Assembly (NCBI GenBank): GCA_963816155.1
Contig: CAWFJE010000011.1
Coordinates: forward strand, 332,620-396,619
Length of the DNA: 64,000 bases
Source: JAXGXJ01 sp963816155
GTDB lineage: Bacteria > Actinomycetota > Thermoleophilia > RBG-16-64-13
Reading direction: 5' to 3'
Positions 54,514 to 63,947 of this stretch are shown here, one piece after another. A program made the position numbers and the translations under genes. How positions within the stretch are numbered: position 1 is the stretch's first letter; the number at the start of each line of letters is the position of its first letter. The notes under the pieces are model-generated. The model made no database searches. It had not been told where the DNA came from and saw only the letters and a program-made list of their open reading frames with translations.

Positions 54514-54527
54514 TGCGGGCCCCAGAC

Positions 54528-54563
54528 GGGGGGCTCGCGGCGCCTCGGCGCCGCGAGCCCCCC
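54528..54563 (-). terminator. Perfect 17-bp hairpin between the Mop and dicluster genes
   Basis: A GC-only-type stem of 17 perfect base pairs with a two-base loop, ending 15 bp before the dicluster gene start and beginning 35 bp after the Mop stop. No T-run follows. It could be a partial terminator, a 3'-end stabiliser for the Mop message or a structure limiting translation of the next gene. Confidence 0.55.
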
Positions 54564-54598
54564 CTGCAGTCGAGTTCGTTTCTTCGGTCAGACCGCCA

Positions 54599-57425
54599 TC
54601 ACAGCGGGTTGGCTTTGATCATCTCCAACTCTTCCTCGAAGTCCGAGCCGAGGTAGTACTTGGGAGGTGTCAGATCCTCTCCGCGCTGCTTGGCTTCCCA
54701 GCCGGCCTTGACCTTGTCCGGGGTGGCGGGAAGCGCGTAGACCCGTACGCCGCAGGCGTGGTTGATGGCGTTGATCACAGCCATGTGGTTGGAGCTCTGG
54801 AAGACCTCGGAACAACCGCAGGAGCCGTGTGGACCGGCCGGACGCGGGGTCTCCAGGAATATCAGATTGAAATCATCCGGGATCATGTCAACGGTGGGGA
54901 TGCCACAACCGGCCATGCTTCCGTGTTTGTCCTCTGCATCGTAGTTCTCGCTGAGCGCGAACCCGATGGAGTGCGATATGCCGCCGTAGCCCTGTCCTTC
55001 GACGGAGAGCATGTTCCCCACCACCCCCACATCGCCCACCCAGGTGAACTTGAGGACCTGCACCTTGCCGGTGTCGACGTCCACTTCGACCTGAGCCACG
55101 TTCAGCCCATACATGTAGGTGGGGTTCTTCTCGCCTTCGCCCGTGTTCGGATCGAGGCCCGGAGGCAGGCCGATGTTGAACTGATCGTAGTGACCGGTGT
55201 ACTTGGTGGGGATGCCCTCAGCCACCATCTCGGCATGGGTGCGATACGTGCCGTCTTCCTTGCGCATGGCATCCATCAACTGGCTCGCGGCGTCCAGGGT
55301 GGCGTTGCCCGCCATGTAGTGCGACCGGCTGGCGGCCGCCAAGTTGGTGTCAGGACAGGTCTTACTATCGTTCATGACCAACTGCACCTGGTCGGCCTTG
55401 ATGCCGAGCGGAGCGAGAGCCTTCACAGTGTGGGTCAGGGTGCCTATGTCGCCGCCCTGCCCCATGTCTTCCCACGTATTGAAATGGGTGATGGTGCCGT
55501 CGGCGTTCAGTTCCAGAGCCACCTCGGCATTGTCGAACATGCCGATGGTGATGATGAACCCGCCCAGGCTTATCCCTACGCCCACCTTCCGGCCCTCGGC
55601 CTGCGCCGCTTCAGCCTCGGCCTTGTACCCGTCGTACACGGGCTTGGCCTTCTCGAGTAGAGCCGGATAGATATAGTCTTGGTACGGACGGCTGTTGATA
55701 GTGAGGTCTCCGGGCCTTGCCGCGTTCTTGTAGCGGAACTCCCACGGATCGATGCCCGCCTTCTCGGCCGCCATGTCGACCAGGGCTTCCGTGGTGGTGT
55801 AGATCTGGGGAGAGCCGAAGCCACGGTATGCAGTGTTGAAGTTATGGTTCGTGGAGCCGCCGCGGGCCAGGGCCTTGATGCTGGGGATGTTGTAGCCGTG
55901 GAACCCTACGGATACGAGGTTCGCGAAGATGGGAACGGTCGCATATGCCCCGTGGTCGAGCGCCACGTCGTACTCCGCGGCTATTATCTTGCCGTCTTCG
56001 TCACAGGCCAGCCGGCCGTTGGAGTACGTCGCAGACCGCTTACCGCTGGCGTGGTTGAACTCGTCGTAGCTCAAAGTGAGCGTGCAGGGCATGTCCAGAT
56101 CCTTGACGGCCGCAGCCACCAGCGCGTGGATGTTCGGGGCGATGCTGTAGCCGAAAGACCCGCCCACGCAGTTGAGGATCATGCGGATGTTCTCTTTGGG
56201 TTCGCCGATGGCCATGGCGACGGCTTCGCTGTTCTCGGAGATATTCTGGCACTTGCACTGCAGGGTCAGCATGTCGTCGACGCCCCAGTAGCCCTGGACG
56301 ACATCGGGTTCGATGGGCAGGTGGGGTTCGTGCTGGGAGTGGAAGCTTCCCTCCACAACGATGGGCGCCGTCTCGAAGAGTCCGGCGGAGTCCTCGCCCT
56401 TGAAGAGCGGCTGCTCCATATGGAAGTTGGGCTTGTTCTCATGGAGCTGGATGGCGTTGGGCATGACCGCTTCCGGGAAGGTCATGTACGCAGGAAGGAC
56501 CTCAAGATTCTGCTTGACCTTCTTGGCCGCCTCCCGAGCGTGCTCCTCGGTGTCGGCGGCGACCAGGGCGACCACGTCGCCGCGGCGATTGACCTTCTTG
56601 CCGGCTATCACCGGGAACTCGGTGACGCCCTCGCCCTTCTCGCGCGGCACATGTGTCGGGCCGGCCACGTTATTGGTGCCCTTGACGTCCGTCGCGGTCA
56701 GCACCTTGATGACGCCGGGCATCTCCTCGGCCTCAGAGGTGTCGATGCTGAGGATGTTGGCGTGATGGGCCTCGGCGAGGACCACGGCCAGGTGAGCGGT
56801 GCCATCGGGCATCCGCAAGCGCCACGTCGTCCCCATAGTCCGCCAGACCGGTGACCTTCGCGAGAGCGGTGGGCCGGGGATGCCTGGAGCCGTAGATCTC
56901 GGTCTCGCCCTCAAAGTCGTAGGTGATGTCCTCCACGGTGGCGTCGCCGCGCATGACCTCGGCCGCCGCCATGACGGCGTCCACGAGGGGTTTGTATCCC
57001 GTGCACCGGCAGACGTTGTGATGCTTTTTGAACCAGCCGCGGACGTCTTCGCGCGTGGGCGAGGCATTCTCCGTCAGAAGTCCGTAGGCGGATACGATGA
57101 AGCCCGGCGAGCAGAAGCCGCACTGCGCCCCACCGTACGTGATCCAAGCCTGCTGCAGAGGATGGAGATGCTGAGGCGTGCCGATGCCCTCGATGGTTGT
57201 GATCTCACTGAACTCATCCACCCGCTTCATCTTCTTGGTGCAGGCGCGGACCACCTCGCCGTTCAGGAGGATCGAGCAGGCCCCGCAGACACCCGCACCA
57301 CAGCCGACCTTCACCCCGGTGAGACCCATGCGGCGGAGGACCTCCGCCAACGTGTCCTTCTCCGGATCGCAGACAGCGAAACGTTCCACACCATTGATCT
57401 TCAAGCAAATTCTGGCGAGTCTCAT
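54599..57425 (-). pseudogene. Mop-like molybdenum aldehyde oxidoreductase, split by one frameshift
   Basis: ATG 57425 (behind GAAGGG) opens the iron-sulfur part: CGAGVCGACS, CGFCSPGFIVSAYG and CRCTGYKPLVDAVM, two [2Fe-2S] domains. This frame reads on to DYGDDVAL and then loses sense. Another frame resumes RMPDGTAHLAVVLAEAHHAN and continues through the molybdopterin domains: PHLPIEPD, GGSFGYS, AYRGFGSPQ and the catalytic glutamate in GCSE, ending at 54599. Joined, the roughly 940 residues match the single-chain aldehyde oxidoreductase of Desulfovibrio (Mop, about 907). One extra base at about 56813-56817 explains the split. Because everything else is intact, this could be a sequencing error in a functional gene that oxidises aldehydes to acids. 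Confidence 0.85.
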
Positions 57426-57559
57426 AGTCCCTTCCCCATAACATGGCCTGAGATGTTCTCTTTGCGCCGGCACAAGACATGACCGCCGGGCCGCCCGAAT
57501 AGTGTATCGAGCGGACGCTCAGAAAGATAGACGCGGCGCCCCGGATGCCTCGCTGGAAG

Positions 57560-58156
57560 TCAGTCCCTGCCGGTCGTCTCAGGCGAACCGGAGGACCCGG
57601 CCGCGCCGTCCGACTGCGCGGGCTCAGGGCCGTGTGTGAACCCGGACCTAGCGGCGCCGATCACGACTCTCACCACCGCGCCGATGAGGACCATGTCGAG
57701 CACCATCTGCAGGCCGACGACCATCCGCGCGGCATCAGTCGCGGGAGTGATATCCCCGAAGCCCACCGTCGAGATGACCGTTATGGCGAAATACAAAGCC
57801 CCTGTGTGACTCAGTGGCTCGCTGAACGAGACTATCGAGCCGCGCGACATCGCCAGATAGGTGGTCGCGAACAGGAAGAGGAAGAGGGGGATGATGAGAG
57901 CAAGAACCTCGATAACCCGCAGCCCGGGGAAGTCGGCCCGCATGATCCTGCGGACAAGCCACACGACAATGAGCGCGAAGAGAAGGATGCTCACCGCCAG
58001 GCCCAACAGAGCCACGCCCCCCGTACGTGAACGTGCAGGCAACATGTAATACACGAGAAAGAGCGCCACAAACGTCGCGGCCACACGGATCACCATCCGC
58101 ACTATCTCCCGCCGTTGCGCGCTGCGCTCGAGATCCGTAAGTTTGATGGGACTCAC
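57560..58156 (-). CDS. Two-pore-type potassium/ion channel protein
   Basis: 198 residues, GTG start behind GGGAGG. Four membrane segments are predicted. The last two flank a pore loop with the selectivity-filter motif STVGFGDITP, characteristic of potassium channels. No cyclic-nucleotide, RCK/TrkA-N or voltage-sensor domain is fused. The C-terminus is a short Ser/Gly-rich tail. It follows the LCP gene by 54 bp on the same strand and may be co-transcribed. The gating signal is not evident. Confidence 0.88.
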   Translation of the reverse strand: MSPIKLTDLERSAQRREIVRMVIRVAATFVALFLVYYMLPARSRTGGVALLGLAVSILLFALIVVWLVRRIMRADFPGLRVIEVLALIIPLFLFLFATTYLAMSRGSIVSFSEPLSHTGALYFAITVISTVGFGDITPATDAARMVVGLQMVLDMVLIGAVVRVVIGAARSGFTHGPEPAQSDGAAGSSGSPETTGRD

Positions 58157-58210
58157 GATGCCTCCCGTTGCGTGTTGGGGCCGCTTCTGGCGTCTCGGTC
58201 GTTGGCCCGC

Positions 58211-59995
58211 CTACCCCGCCGGAACCTCCACCGTCGATGCGGCCACGGCCAAGAGATCTTCCCTACTGAGTTCGTACAGCAGTGTATTCGACACCCAATA
58301 GAGAACACCATCCTTCTTCCACCACACGTGGTCGGTCTTGGTGCTGGTACCGACCACGGTGAACAGCATGTTGTCGTCCCCCACTTCCTCGCCGGCGCCG
58401 GCCAGGGGAGCGTCGAGCCAGGTCGTCCCGCTGACGCCCAAGAACTGATCTTCGTCACCGTAGCGGTATCCGACCATGAAAGCCGGCGCCGCTCCATTGC
58501 CAACAACGATGTCATAGCTACGAGAAAAAGCGTACCGGCAACTGGCGGGCACGTACGTGGGGGCCGCCACAGGAAAGGCCACCTCGCCGGCCAGGGCACT
58601 CCAGTGACCACTGTCCGATACCGAAGCGGCCGCCGCCGCACCGATTTGTGCGGCGGTGATCGCATACGACATGCCGAGAGTAACCGTCACGCGGGCCAGC
58701 GAAGAGACCTCCCGCAGAGTCTCTATGCCCAAAGCCTGAGCGGCAAGCCCCCCGTCTGCGCGATCACCGGACGGGTACGCGACCTCACTGCCCCCGAGGG
58801 GATTCCTCGCAGTATCCCGAGCGGATTGGATCCTCGCGCCCTGGCGTGACAGCCAGACGGCCGCCAGTGCGGCCTGACCGGTACGACCAGTTCGATTGAT
58901 CACATCCACCGAAAGGCCCGTCAGAGCGACAGCCTCCAAGGTGGCTGGCGGAGGAGTGACCAGCTCGCCGGATGATCCCTCCCCTTCGGGAACGATCGAC
59001 ACGGGCGGCGTCAAGAAGGCTTCGACCGCCGCCGCTTTCTGCTTGTCGGAGGCGAGAACGTAGGAGATTCCGTCCACGGTACCGACACCGGCGGGCATGC
59101 TGGCCATCTTCATGCGGTCACCACCCAGACCGACCGCCCAGTAGGCCAGTTTGATGAATTCATTGGCGCTCAGGTCACTGGTTACGTTGCCGAACAGACT
59201 CTTGATGAGGGTGGGCAACTTGAGCGGCAGGTTCCAACCCATGGCCTGCTCGCGGAGGGCGGATATGAAACGCTGCTGGCGCTGCATGCGACCGAAATCG
59301 ATGTTGGTGTCGTGGCGGGTGCGGACGAATCGCAGGGCGTTCAAGCCGTCCAGAAGCTGATATCCGGGGTCCAACTGGATCTTCCCGTCGTCGTAGCGAC
59401 GGTCGACATCCACGTAGACGCCACCGAGTGCGTCGGTTATCTCCTTGAAGGCGTTGAAGTCCACTTCTACGTAGTGATCCAGATCCACGCCCAACTCGTC
59501 CTGCACGGTACGAATCACCAGGGCGGCTCCCCCGAAGGTGTACGCCGCATTCATCTTCTGCGCGCCATGACCGGGTACGTTCACCCGCAGGTCTCGAGGC
59601 ACCGACAAGATGGAGAGGAAGTCCTCCTCGGGGTCCACGTGGATCAACATGATGGTGTCCGAGCGCGCAGACGCATCCCCGCTGCTATCCGCTCCTAGGA
59701 GAACGAGGTTCATGCCGGTGGGGGTCTGGGGCGCTTCGATAGTGGTGGCGCTGCCAGCGGCCATGGCACCCAAGCTGGTCACGGGCGCTTCGTCGAGCGC
59801 CTGGATGGCGGCCGGGTCCACGTCTGCATTCGCATTCTCCACCTGGCTACGGAACCACAGGTAGGAGGCACCACCCGCGACGGCCAACACCACGAGAATC
59901 CCGATTGCACACCAGATCGCCAAGCGCCTCCAGCGAATCTGTCGCCCCGGAGGCCCGGTGGGTGCGCCCGTAGCGCTCAGTTGCTCGTTCTCCAA
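58211..59995 (-). CDS. LytR-CpsA-Psr family cell-wall ligase with LytR_C and extra C-terminal domain
   Basis: 594 residues. A short cytoplasmic start and one membrane helix (about 25-47) precede the LCP domain (about 98-250) with MLIHVDPEEDFLSILSVPRDL, KMNAAYTFGG and the arginine/aspartate-rich RFVRTRHDTNIDFGRM. LCP enzymes attach teichoic acid, capsule or arabinogalactan-type polymers to peptidoglycan. A LytR_C domain (about 355-440: VDVINRTGRTGQAALAA) follows, then about 150 extra residues ending VWWKKDGVLYWVSN...EDLLAVA, which resembles DUF4367-type extracellular modules. Its promoter may be at 60.05 kb. The catalytic residues seem present. Confidence 0.9.
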   Translation of the reverse strand: MENEQLSATGAPTGPPGRQIRWRRLAIWCAIGILVVLAVAGGASYLWFRSQVENANADVDPAAIQALDEAPVTSLGAMAAGSATTIEAPQTPTGMNLVLLGADSSGDASARSDTIMLIHVDPEEDFLSILSVPRDLRVNVPGHGAQKMNAAYTFGGAALVIRTVQDELGVDLDHYVEVDFNAFKEITDALGGVYVDVDRRYDDGKIQLDPGYQLLDGLNALRFVRTRHDTNIDFGRMQRQQRFISALREQAMGWNLPLKLPTLIKSLFGNVTSDLSANEFIKLAYWAVGLGGDRMKMASMPAGVGTVDGISYVLASDKQKAAAVEAFLTPPVSIVPEGEGSSGELVTPPPATLEAVALTGLSVDVINRTGRTGQAALAAVWLSRQGARIQSARDTARNPLGGSEVAYPSGDRADGGLAAQALGIETLREVSSLARVTVTLGMSYAITAAQIGAAAAASVSDSGHWSALAGEVAFPVAAPTYVPASCRYAFSRSYDIVVGNGAAPAFMVGYRYGDEDQFLGVSGTTWLDAPLAGAGEEVGDDNMLFTVVGTSTKTDHVWWKKDGVLYWVSNTLLYELSREDLLAVAASTVEVPAG

Positions 59996-60046
59996 GTGGT
60001 CTCCGACCGGCCAGTCGACACCGGGAGCAGAATATGCGTTCGCGCC

Positions 60047-60077
60047 ATATTACCTGCATCTGAAGGAAGAGAGACAA
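60047..60077 (-). promoter_or_regulatory. Possible promoter of the LCP gene
   Basis: On the minus strand TTGTCT (60077-60072) and TAATAT (60052-60047), 19 bp apart. The spacing is long, so confidence is modest. It lies in the 160-bp gap after the kinase gene. Confidence 0.3.
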
Positions 60078-60155
60078 CGCCGACGCTTCTGTATCCGAGG
60101 GGTGCCGGTCGCCCGCACGCGTCCGCTGCGGTGAGCGGGACAGTCAGATAGCTGG

Positions 60156-61649
60156 TCAGATCCCTCCGTCGGGCGGTTTCCGCTGAGCATCGCCATGTCG
60201 ACGGCCGATGATAGCCATGGCGGCGACCACGCCCAGCGTCAGCAGGATACCTACGACGCCGGCGGCGGAGAGAGGTATCGACTCGGCGAAGACGAGTGTC
60301 AGCAGCGCAACGGCGAGGACGAACGCGATCGCGAATGTCGTCGCCAGCAAGACCACCTGTTCGCTCAGGTGACTCCGAAGGGGGACGGGCTGGGCCGGTG
60401 GCGGCACGGGAGGTGGGATCAGCTGCGGCACGGGAGGCGGTGTTGGCGGCAACGCGGAAGGCGGCGCCGGTGTCGGCTGCGGCACCGTAGGCGGTGTTGG
60501 CTGTGGCCGCGGCTGCGGCTGCGGCTGGGGCTGGGGCGATCCTGCCTGCGCGACTGGAGGCGGTGTTGGCTGTGGCCGAGGCGCAAGGGATGGCTCGGAA
60601 GCAAGTCCGGCCTTGGCTCCCGGGCTTCGCTCCCGTTCATGGAGCGCTTCCTTCCACCATGGTTCTCCGGTCGCCCGCACACCGACAGGCCTCCGCAAGG
60701 ACGGCTTCCAGACCCCGGCCCCCCTGGTGGTCCGGTGCCAGGCCGAAAGGGCCGGCACCTCCTCCAGCGGTGACCTGACGATCGTCAGGAAATGGGACAA
60801 CAGGTTCTGGACTTCTGGGGACGTGCTCGAGGACAGCAGGCGCAGAGAGTTCGACTCGCCAGGGTTCGTGAAGTCCTCCTCGCGCAGCAGCAGGCACTCG
60901 TCTCCCCCGCCCAGCGAAGACCAAAGAGCCGGCTCCGCGGCGACAGCCATGAGCGAGACGTAGATGACCCACACCGAGAAGTCGTCCACGGCGGGCCCGA
61001 AGAAGTCGGGGCGCGCCCTCCTTTGCGGGTGCTGGTAGTTGCGGTGACCAGACTCGGCGGCCCGATGCCCCGCAAGGGCCGGCACGTACATGCCGTCGTA
61101 GTCGACCAGGCGTAGCCCTTTCGGCGCCACCAGGATGTTGCCGTGCTGCAGGTCACCGTGCGCGATCCCTTTGCTGCGCAGGTCCACAGCGAGTCTCAGA
61201 AAGGCATCAGCCGTGGCCCGGAGCAGTGCACCATCCTCCAGATGGTCCTTGACGTACCTGTCCAGACCGACGCCGCGAACCCACTCCATGCATACGATGG
61301 GATGGCTACGTCCCGCCACGGTCACCTCGTCCGGAAGATACTTGAAGGGCACCTTCCACGAGGAACGCACTTCAGCCATGCCGTCGCTGATGGCTCCGTA
61401 ACGGTGCTGCCGGTCTTCGACGTGCTTGCGGAAGCATCTGACGGCGTAGCGGTAGCCCTCTGGTGTGGTGAAGTAGAAGACGCTCGCGTAATTACCACTC
61501 GACGCGCGCGGCAGGCCCAATGCGTCGCATACGGCTATCCCCTGCTTGAGGAAGGGGTCGACAAAGGCGTGCACCGGATGCTGGAAGGCGTCGCGATAGT
61601 CACTCGCGTTCGGCATCGGCAAGGCGCAGGGCAGCGGAGCGAGGGTCAT
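60156..61649 (-). CDS. Membrane-anchored protein kinase-like component of a VWA-PP2C-kinase triad
   Basis: 497 residues. The N-terminal 310 residues have the kinase fold: SSGNYASVFYF (glycine-rich loop region), YAVRCF with R71 at the usual VAIK lysine, HGDLQHGN (H164, D166, N171) as catalytic loop and VDYDGM (D183) as the DFG equivalent. The middle (about 345-425) is rich in Pro and Gln (PQPQPQPQPRPQP). Two C-terminal membrane helices follow. The usual C-terminal zinc ribbon of TerY-P-type kinases is not seen. ATG 61649 overlaps the PP2C stop (ATGA), so the two are translationally coupled. Activity is plausible but the missing lysine needs checking. Confidence 0.82.
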   Translation of the reverse strand: MTLAPLPCALPMPNASDYRDAFQHPVHAFVDPFLKQGIAVCDALGLPRASSGNYASVFYFTTPEGYRYAVRCFRKHVEDRQHRYGAISDGMAEVRSSWKVPFKYLPDEVTVAGRSHPIVCMEWVRGVGLDRYVKDHLEDGALLRATADAFLRLAVDLRSKGIAHGDLQHGNILVAPKGLRLVDYDGMYVPALAGHRAAESGHRNYQHPQRRARPDFFGPAVDDFSVWVIYVSLMAVAAEPALWSSLGGGDECLLLREEDFTNPGESNSLRLLSSSTSPEVQNLLSHFLTIVRSPLEEVPALSAWHRTTRGAGVWKPSLRRPVGVRATGEPWWKEALHERERSPGAKAGLASEPSLAPRPQPTPPPVAQAGSPQPQPQPQPRPQPTPPTVPQPTPAPPSALPPTPPPVPQLIPPPVPPPAQPVPLRSHLSEQVVLLATTFAIAFVLAVALLTLVFAESIPLSAAGVVGILLTLGVVAAMAIIGRRHGDAQRKPPDGGI

Positions 61650-62416
61650 GGTTTGATGAGCAGCAGAGTGACGTCGTCGTTGTGGAGTCCGCCATGTTCC
61701 CGGGTGGCCGTGACAAACTCCGCGAAGGACGCCTTGGAGCGCATGCCGGCCATCCGGGACCAGACGGTCGGGTCGGTCGCGTGTGCCAGGAGCCAGGCGG
61801 CAAGAGCGTCGGAGGCGAGCAGCAACACGTCCCCGGAGCGCCAGGTGCCGCGCTTCATCTTGAAAGATGGTCGGGCACCGGCCTCATCTGTGGTCAGTAG
61901 CGCCGGCTGATTGCCGAACGCGGCTTCGTCCGACAGAGGGAAGGCATCGAGCAGACGACCCCGGCGCGTGTGAAGAAGACAGACGTCTCCCACCCCGGCG
62001 GCCAGGTAGCCCCCTTTTCGTGCGAAGAAGGAGGCCTCGCATTCGATCCAGCAGAGCGTGGCGAACGAACCCTTGGCCAGTCCGGTCTCCTCGTACCACT
62101 TGAGCGGCCGGCTCCGCTCCCGTTTGGCGAGATAGCCACTCCGCGCAGTCCGCCAGTATCTTCGCGCCTGCTCCAGCAGTTCGTCTGGGGGCCAAGCCGA
62201 CGCCGAACGGCAGGCCGCTTTGACGAGGCATCTCGCCCACAGCCCACTCAGCATCGCTTCCGTGGCCCCGTCTGCCACGGCGGCCCGTAAGGACGTGTTC
62301 GCGGACGGCAGCCTGAAGTCCGCCGCGTCGTCGCACTGCTCCGGTTCGTTACCGGCCTTGACCACCTGAAAGACAGAGCATTGCGGGCGCCACGCCATCT
62401 GAGGGCGCCACGTCAT
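61646..62416 (-). CDS. PP2C-family protein phosphatase of the triad
   Basis: 256 residues. PPM/PP2C motifs in order: an N-terminal acidic stretch (EQCDDAADF), AVADGATEAM with the metal-binding D49-G50, GVGDVCLLH, LLLASDALAAWLL (the usual SDG is SDA) and NDDVTLLLI with the final metal aspartates. These conserve the metal site of serine/threonine phosphatases. Its start shares bases with the VWA stop (ATGA) and its stop with the kinase start, giving fixed-ratio synthesis of three proteins. It probably reverses the kinase's phosphorylation, perhaps on the VWA protein. Confidence 0.88.
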   Translation of the reverse strand: MTWRPQMAWRPQCSVFQVVKAGNEPEQCDDAADFRLPSANTSLRAAVADGATEAMLSGLWARCLVKAACRSASAWPPDELLEQARRYWRTARSGYLAKRERSRPLKWYEETGLAKGSFATLCWIECEASFFARKGGYLAAGVGDVCLLHTRRGRLLDAFPLSDEAAFGNQPALLTTDEAGARPSFKMKRGTWRSGDVLLLASDALAAWLLAHATDPTVWSRMAGMRSKASFAEFVTATREHGGLHNDDVTLLLIKP

Positions 62417-63261
62417 CAGCGAAGTTCGCCGGCTCTGGTCCCGATCTCGAGGAACTGGACCACCGCCACCGGGTCCGCGTTGTAGATGAATCCGCGGGAC
62501 CCGCCGCTGGTAGGAACGCCCAGCTCGCTCGCCGATTCCCTCATCTGGCTGGGTAGCGCGCTTGACATGCCGTAGAGAAGGACGGCGTAGTCGTCGGCGA
62601 GACCGTCGGTGGAATCGGGGAACTTGGACTCCTGCGCCCCGCCTTCAGAGGAAACGTGCATGTTGAAGACCAAGACCTCTCCATCCTCAGTGTGCAGGGA
62701 CATGAGCGAAGAAGCGAGGCTCGACGGATCGCCGTCCGTCGACTGGCCATCCGTTATGTTCAATACCACTGGGGGAAAGGACTCAGGATGCTCGGATATC
62801 CAGCCCTCCACGATCCGGATCGCCTGCCGAAAGGCCTCGCACATGGGCGTCTTGCCGCCGGCGACGGGCTCCAGCCACACCGGGAATTTCACCTGCTGGC
62901 TCACGAGCACCCCGGCTCCGTCTGGGAGTTGCGTCTCCCGATCCACCACGGCGGCAGGGTTGTCCCCTATTTGGCTGATGGGAAGCACTTCCTTGCCCTC
63001 CAGCGTTCCTCCCAGCGCCGGGCCCACTTGAGCCCCGTATCCGATGACCGCGATATGGAAGTAGTCGCGGATACCGTCCTCTCTCGAGCAGCGCAGGGTG
63101 GCCTCGGCCAAGAGGCGGTTCATGGCGTCACTCAGGACCTCGGCTTTTGCCTTGGGCTCTGCCTCCGAGTGGCCGATGGCGTCCGCCATGGAGCCCGACT
63201 GGTCGACCAGAAACACGAAACAGGCGGGATTCTGTCTGCTGATTTCGGCTGAGTAAGCCAC
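62416..63261 (-). CDS. VWA-domain protein of the triad (TerY-like)
   Basis: 281 residues, GTG 63261 preceded by GGAG. A single von Willebrand A domain with a complete MIDAS site: DQSGS at 20-24, the threonine in GGKTPM and the aspartate in ITDGQS, so it should bind a divalent metal and a ligand. Unusual long inserts lie between strands (GTLEGKEVLPISQIGDN). It has no signal peptide or membrane helix. In TerY-P-type modules the VWA protein is thought to be the scaffold modified by the partner kinase and phosphatase. Here it is first in the operon and translationally coupled to the phosphatase. Confidence 0.87.
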   Translation of the reverse strand: MAYSAEISRQNPACFVFLVDQSGSMADAIGHSEAEPKAKAEVLSDAMNRLLAEATLRCSREDGIRDYFHIAVIGYGAQVGPALGGTLEGKEVLPISQIGDNPAAVVDRETQLPDGAGVLVSQQVKFPVWLEPVAGGKTPMCEAFRQAIRIVEGWISEHPESFPPVVLNITDGQSTDGDPSSLASSLMSLHTEDGEVLVFNMHVSSEGGAQESKFPDSTDGLADDYAVLLYGMSSALPSQMRESASELGVPTSGGSRGFIYNADPVAVVQFLEIGTRAGELR

Positions 63262-63489
63262 TTGAACTCCTTGTCTCGAGACCTTGCCATCCCGGTACTC
63301 GTCGCGTTCGGCCGGGGCATTGGCGGGACTTTACCCGCAGCCTCGTAAGATACACATAAACCAAATACGGCTAGGGGTAACCGGCGACCGTCTCTGTGAC
63401 GCTCGACAGGCCACCTCAGTTTCCGAGCCGGCCGACTTCTCCCGCGCATCCCCCGGGACCGGGGCGCAGGGGCTATGGGCAACGCGTGC

Positions 63490-63947
63490 TCACTGAAGAC
63501 ACTCACCGTCGTGCTTGATCCAGCCCGACTCGTGGCTGCCAGCGGGGTCGCGATGCGTCCAGTGCACCAGCCCGCCCTGCTCGTTCCACACGTACTCGCC
63601 CTTGAAGGCGATCACGTCTCCCACTTCCAGCGGCGCGACGCGCGGAGCGATGTCTATGTTGTGCGCCAGAAGGAGCGTCTGGCCCGAATCCAGCCGGACG
63701 ATGAAGCGTTGATGCCTGTCACCCTCGGTGTCATCAGACAGAAGGCGTGACACCGTGCCCTGGCCTTCGACGAGTAGACCCTCGGCCCGTTCGGCGAAGG
63801 CCCGTGCGAGCGCAGCGTCACCGCCGGCCGCAGGCGTGCCCGGTCCCCATCGGTCGCGGTGGCGGACCCAGTACTCGAACAGCCGGTCAGGACGACGCAA
63901 AGGAGCAACATCCAAACCAGCGCCATGATGAGCAGGCGTCTGGTCAT
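63490..63947 (-). pseudogene. DUF3465-family lipoprotein, one frameshift
   Basis: ATG 63947, behind a G-rich site, opens a lipoprotein signal (MTRRLLIMALVWMLLLCVVL, then the lipobox LTGC). The mature DUF3465 domain is in another frame: GQGTVSRLLSDDTEGDRHQR, LLLAHNIDIAPRV, GEYVWNEQGG and VHWTHRDP, ending at 63490. A one-base change near a G-run at about 63840 joins the two. DUF3465 proteins are small, exported, OB-fold-like and of unknown function. With the correction the protein would be about 150 residues. It may be a sequencing error rather than a true pseudogene. Confidence 0.75.
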
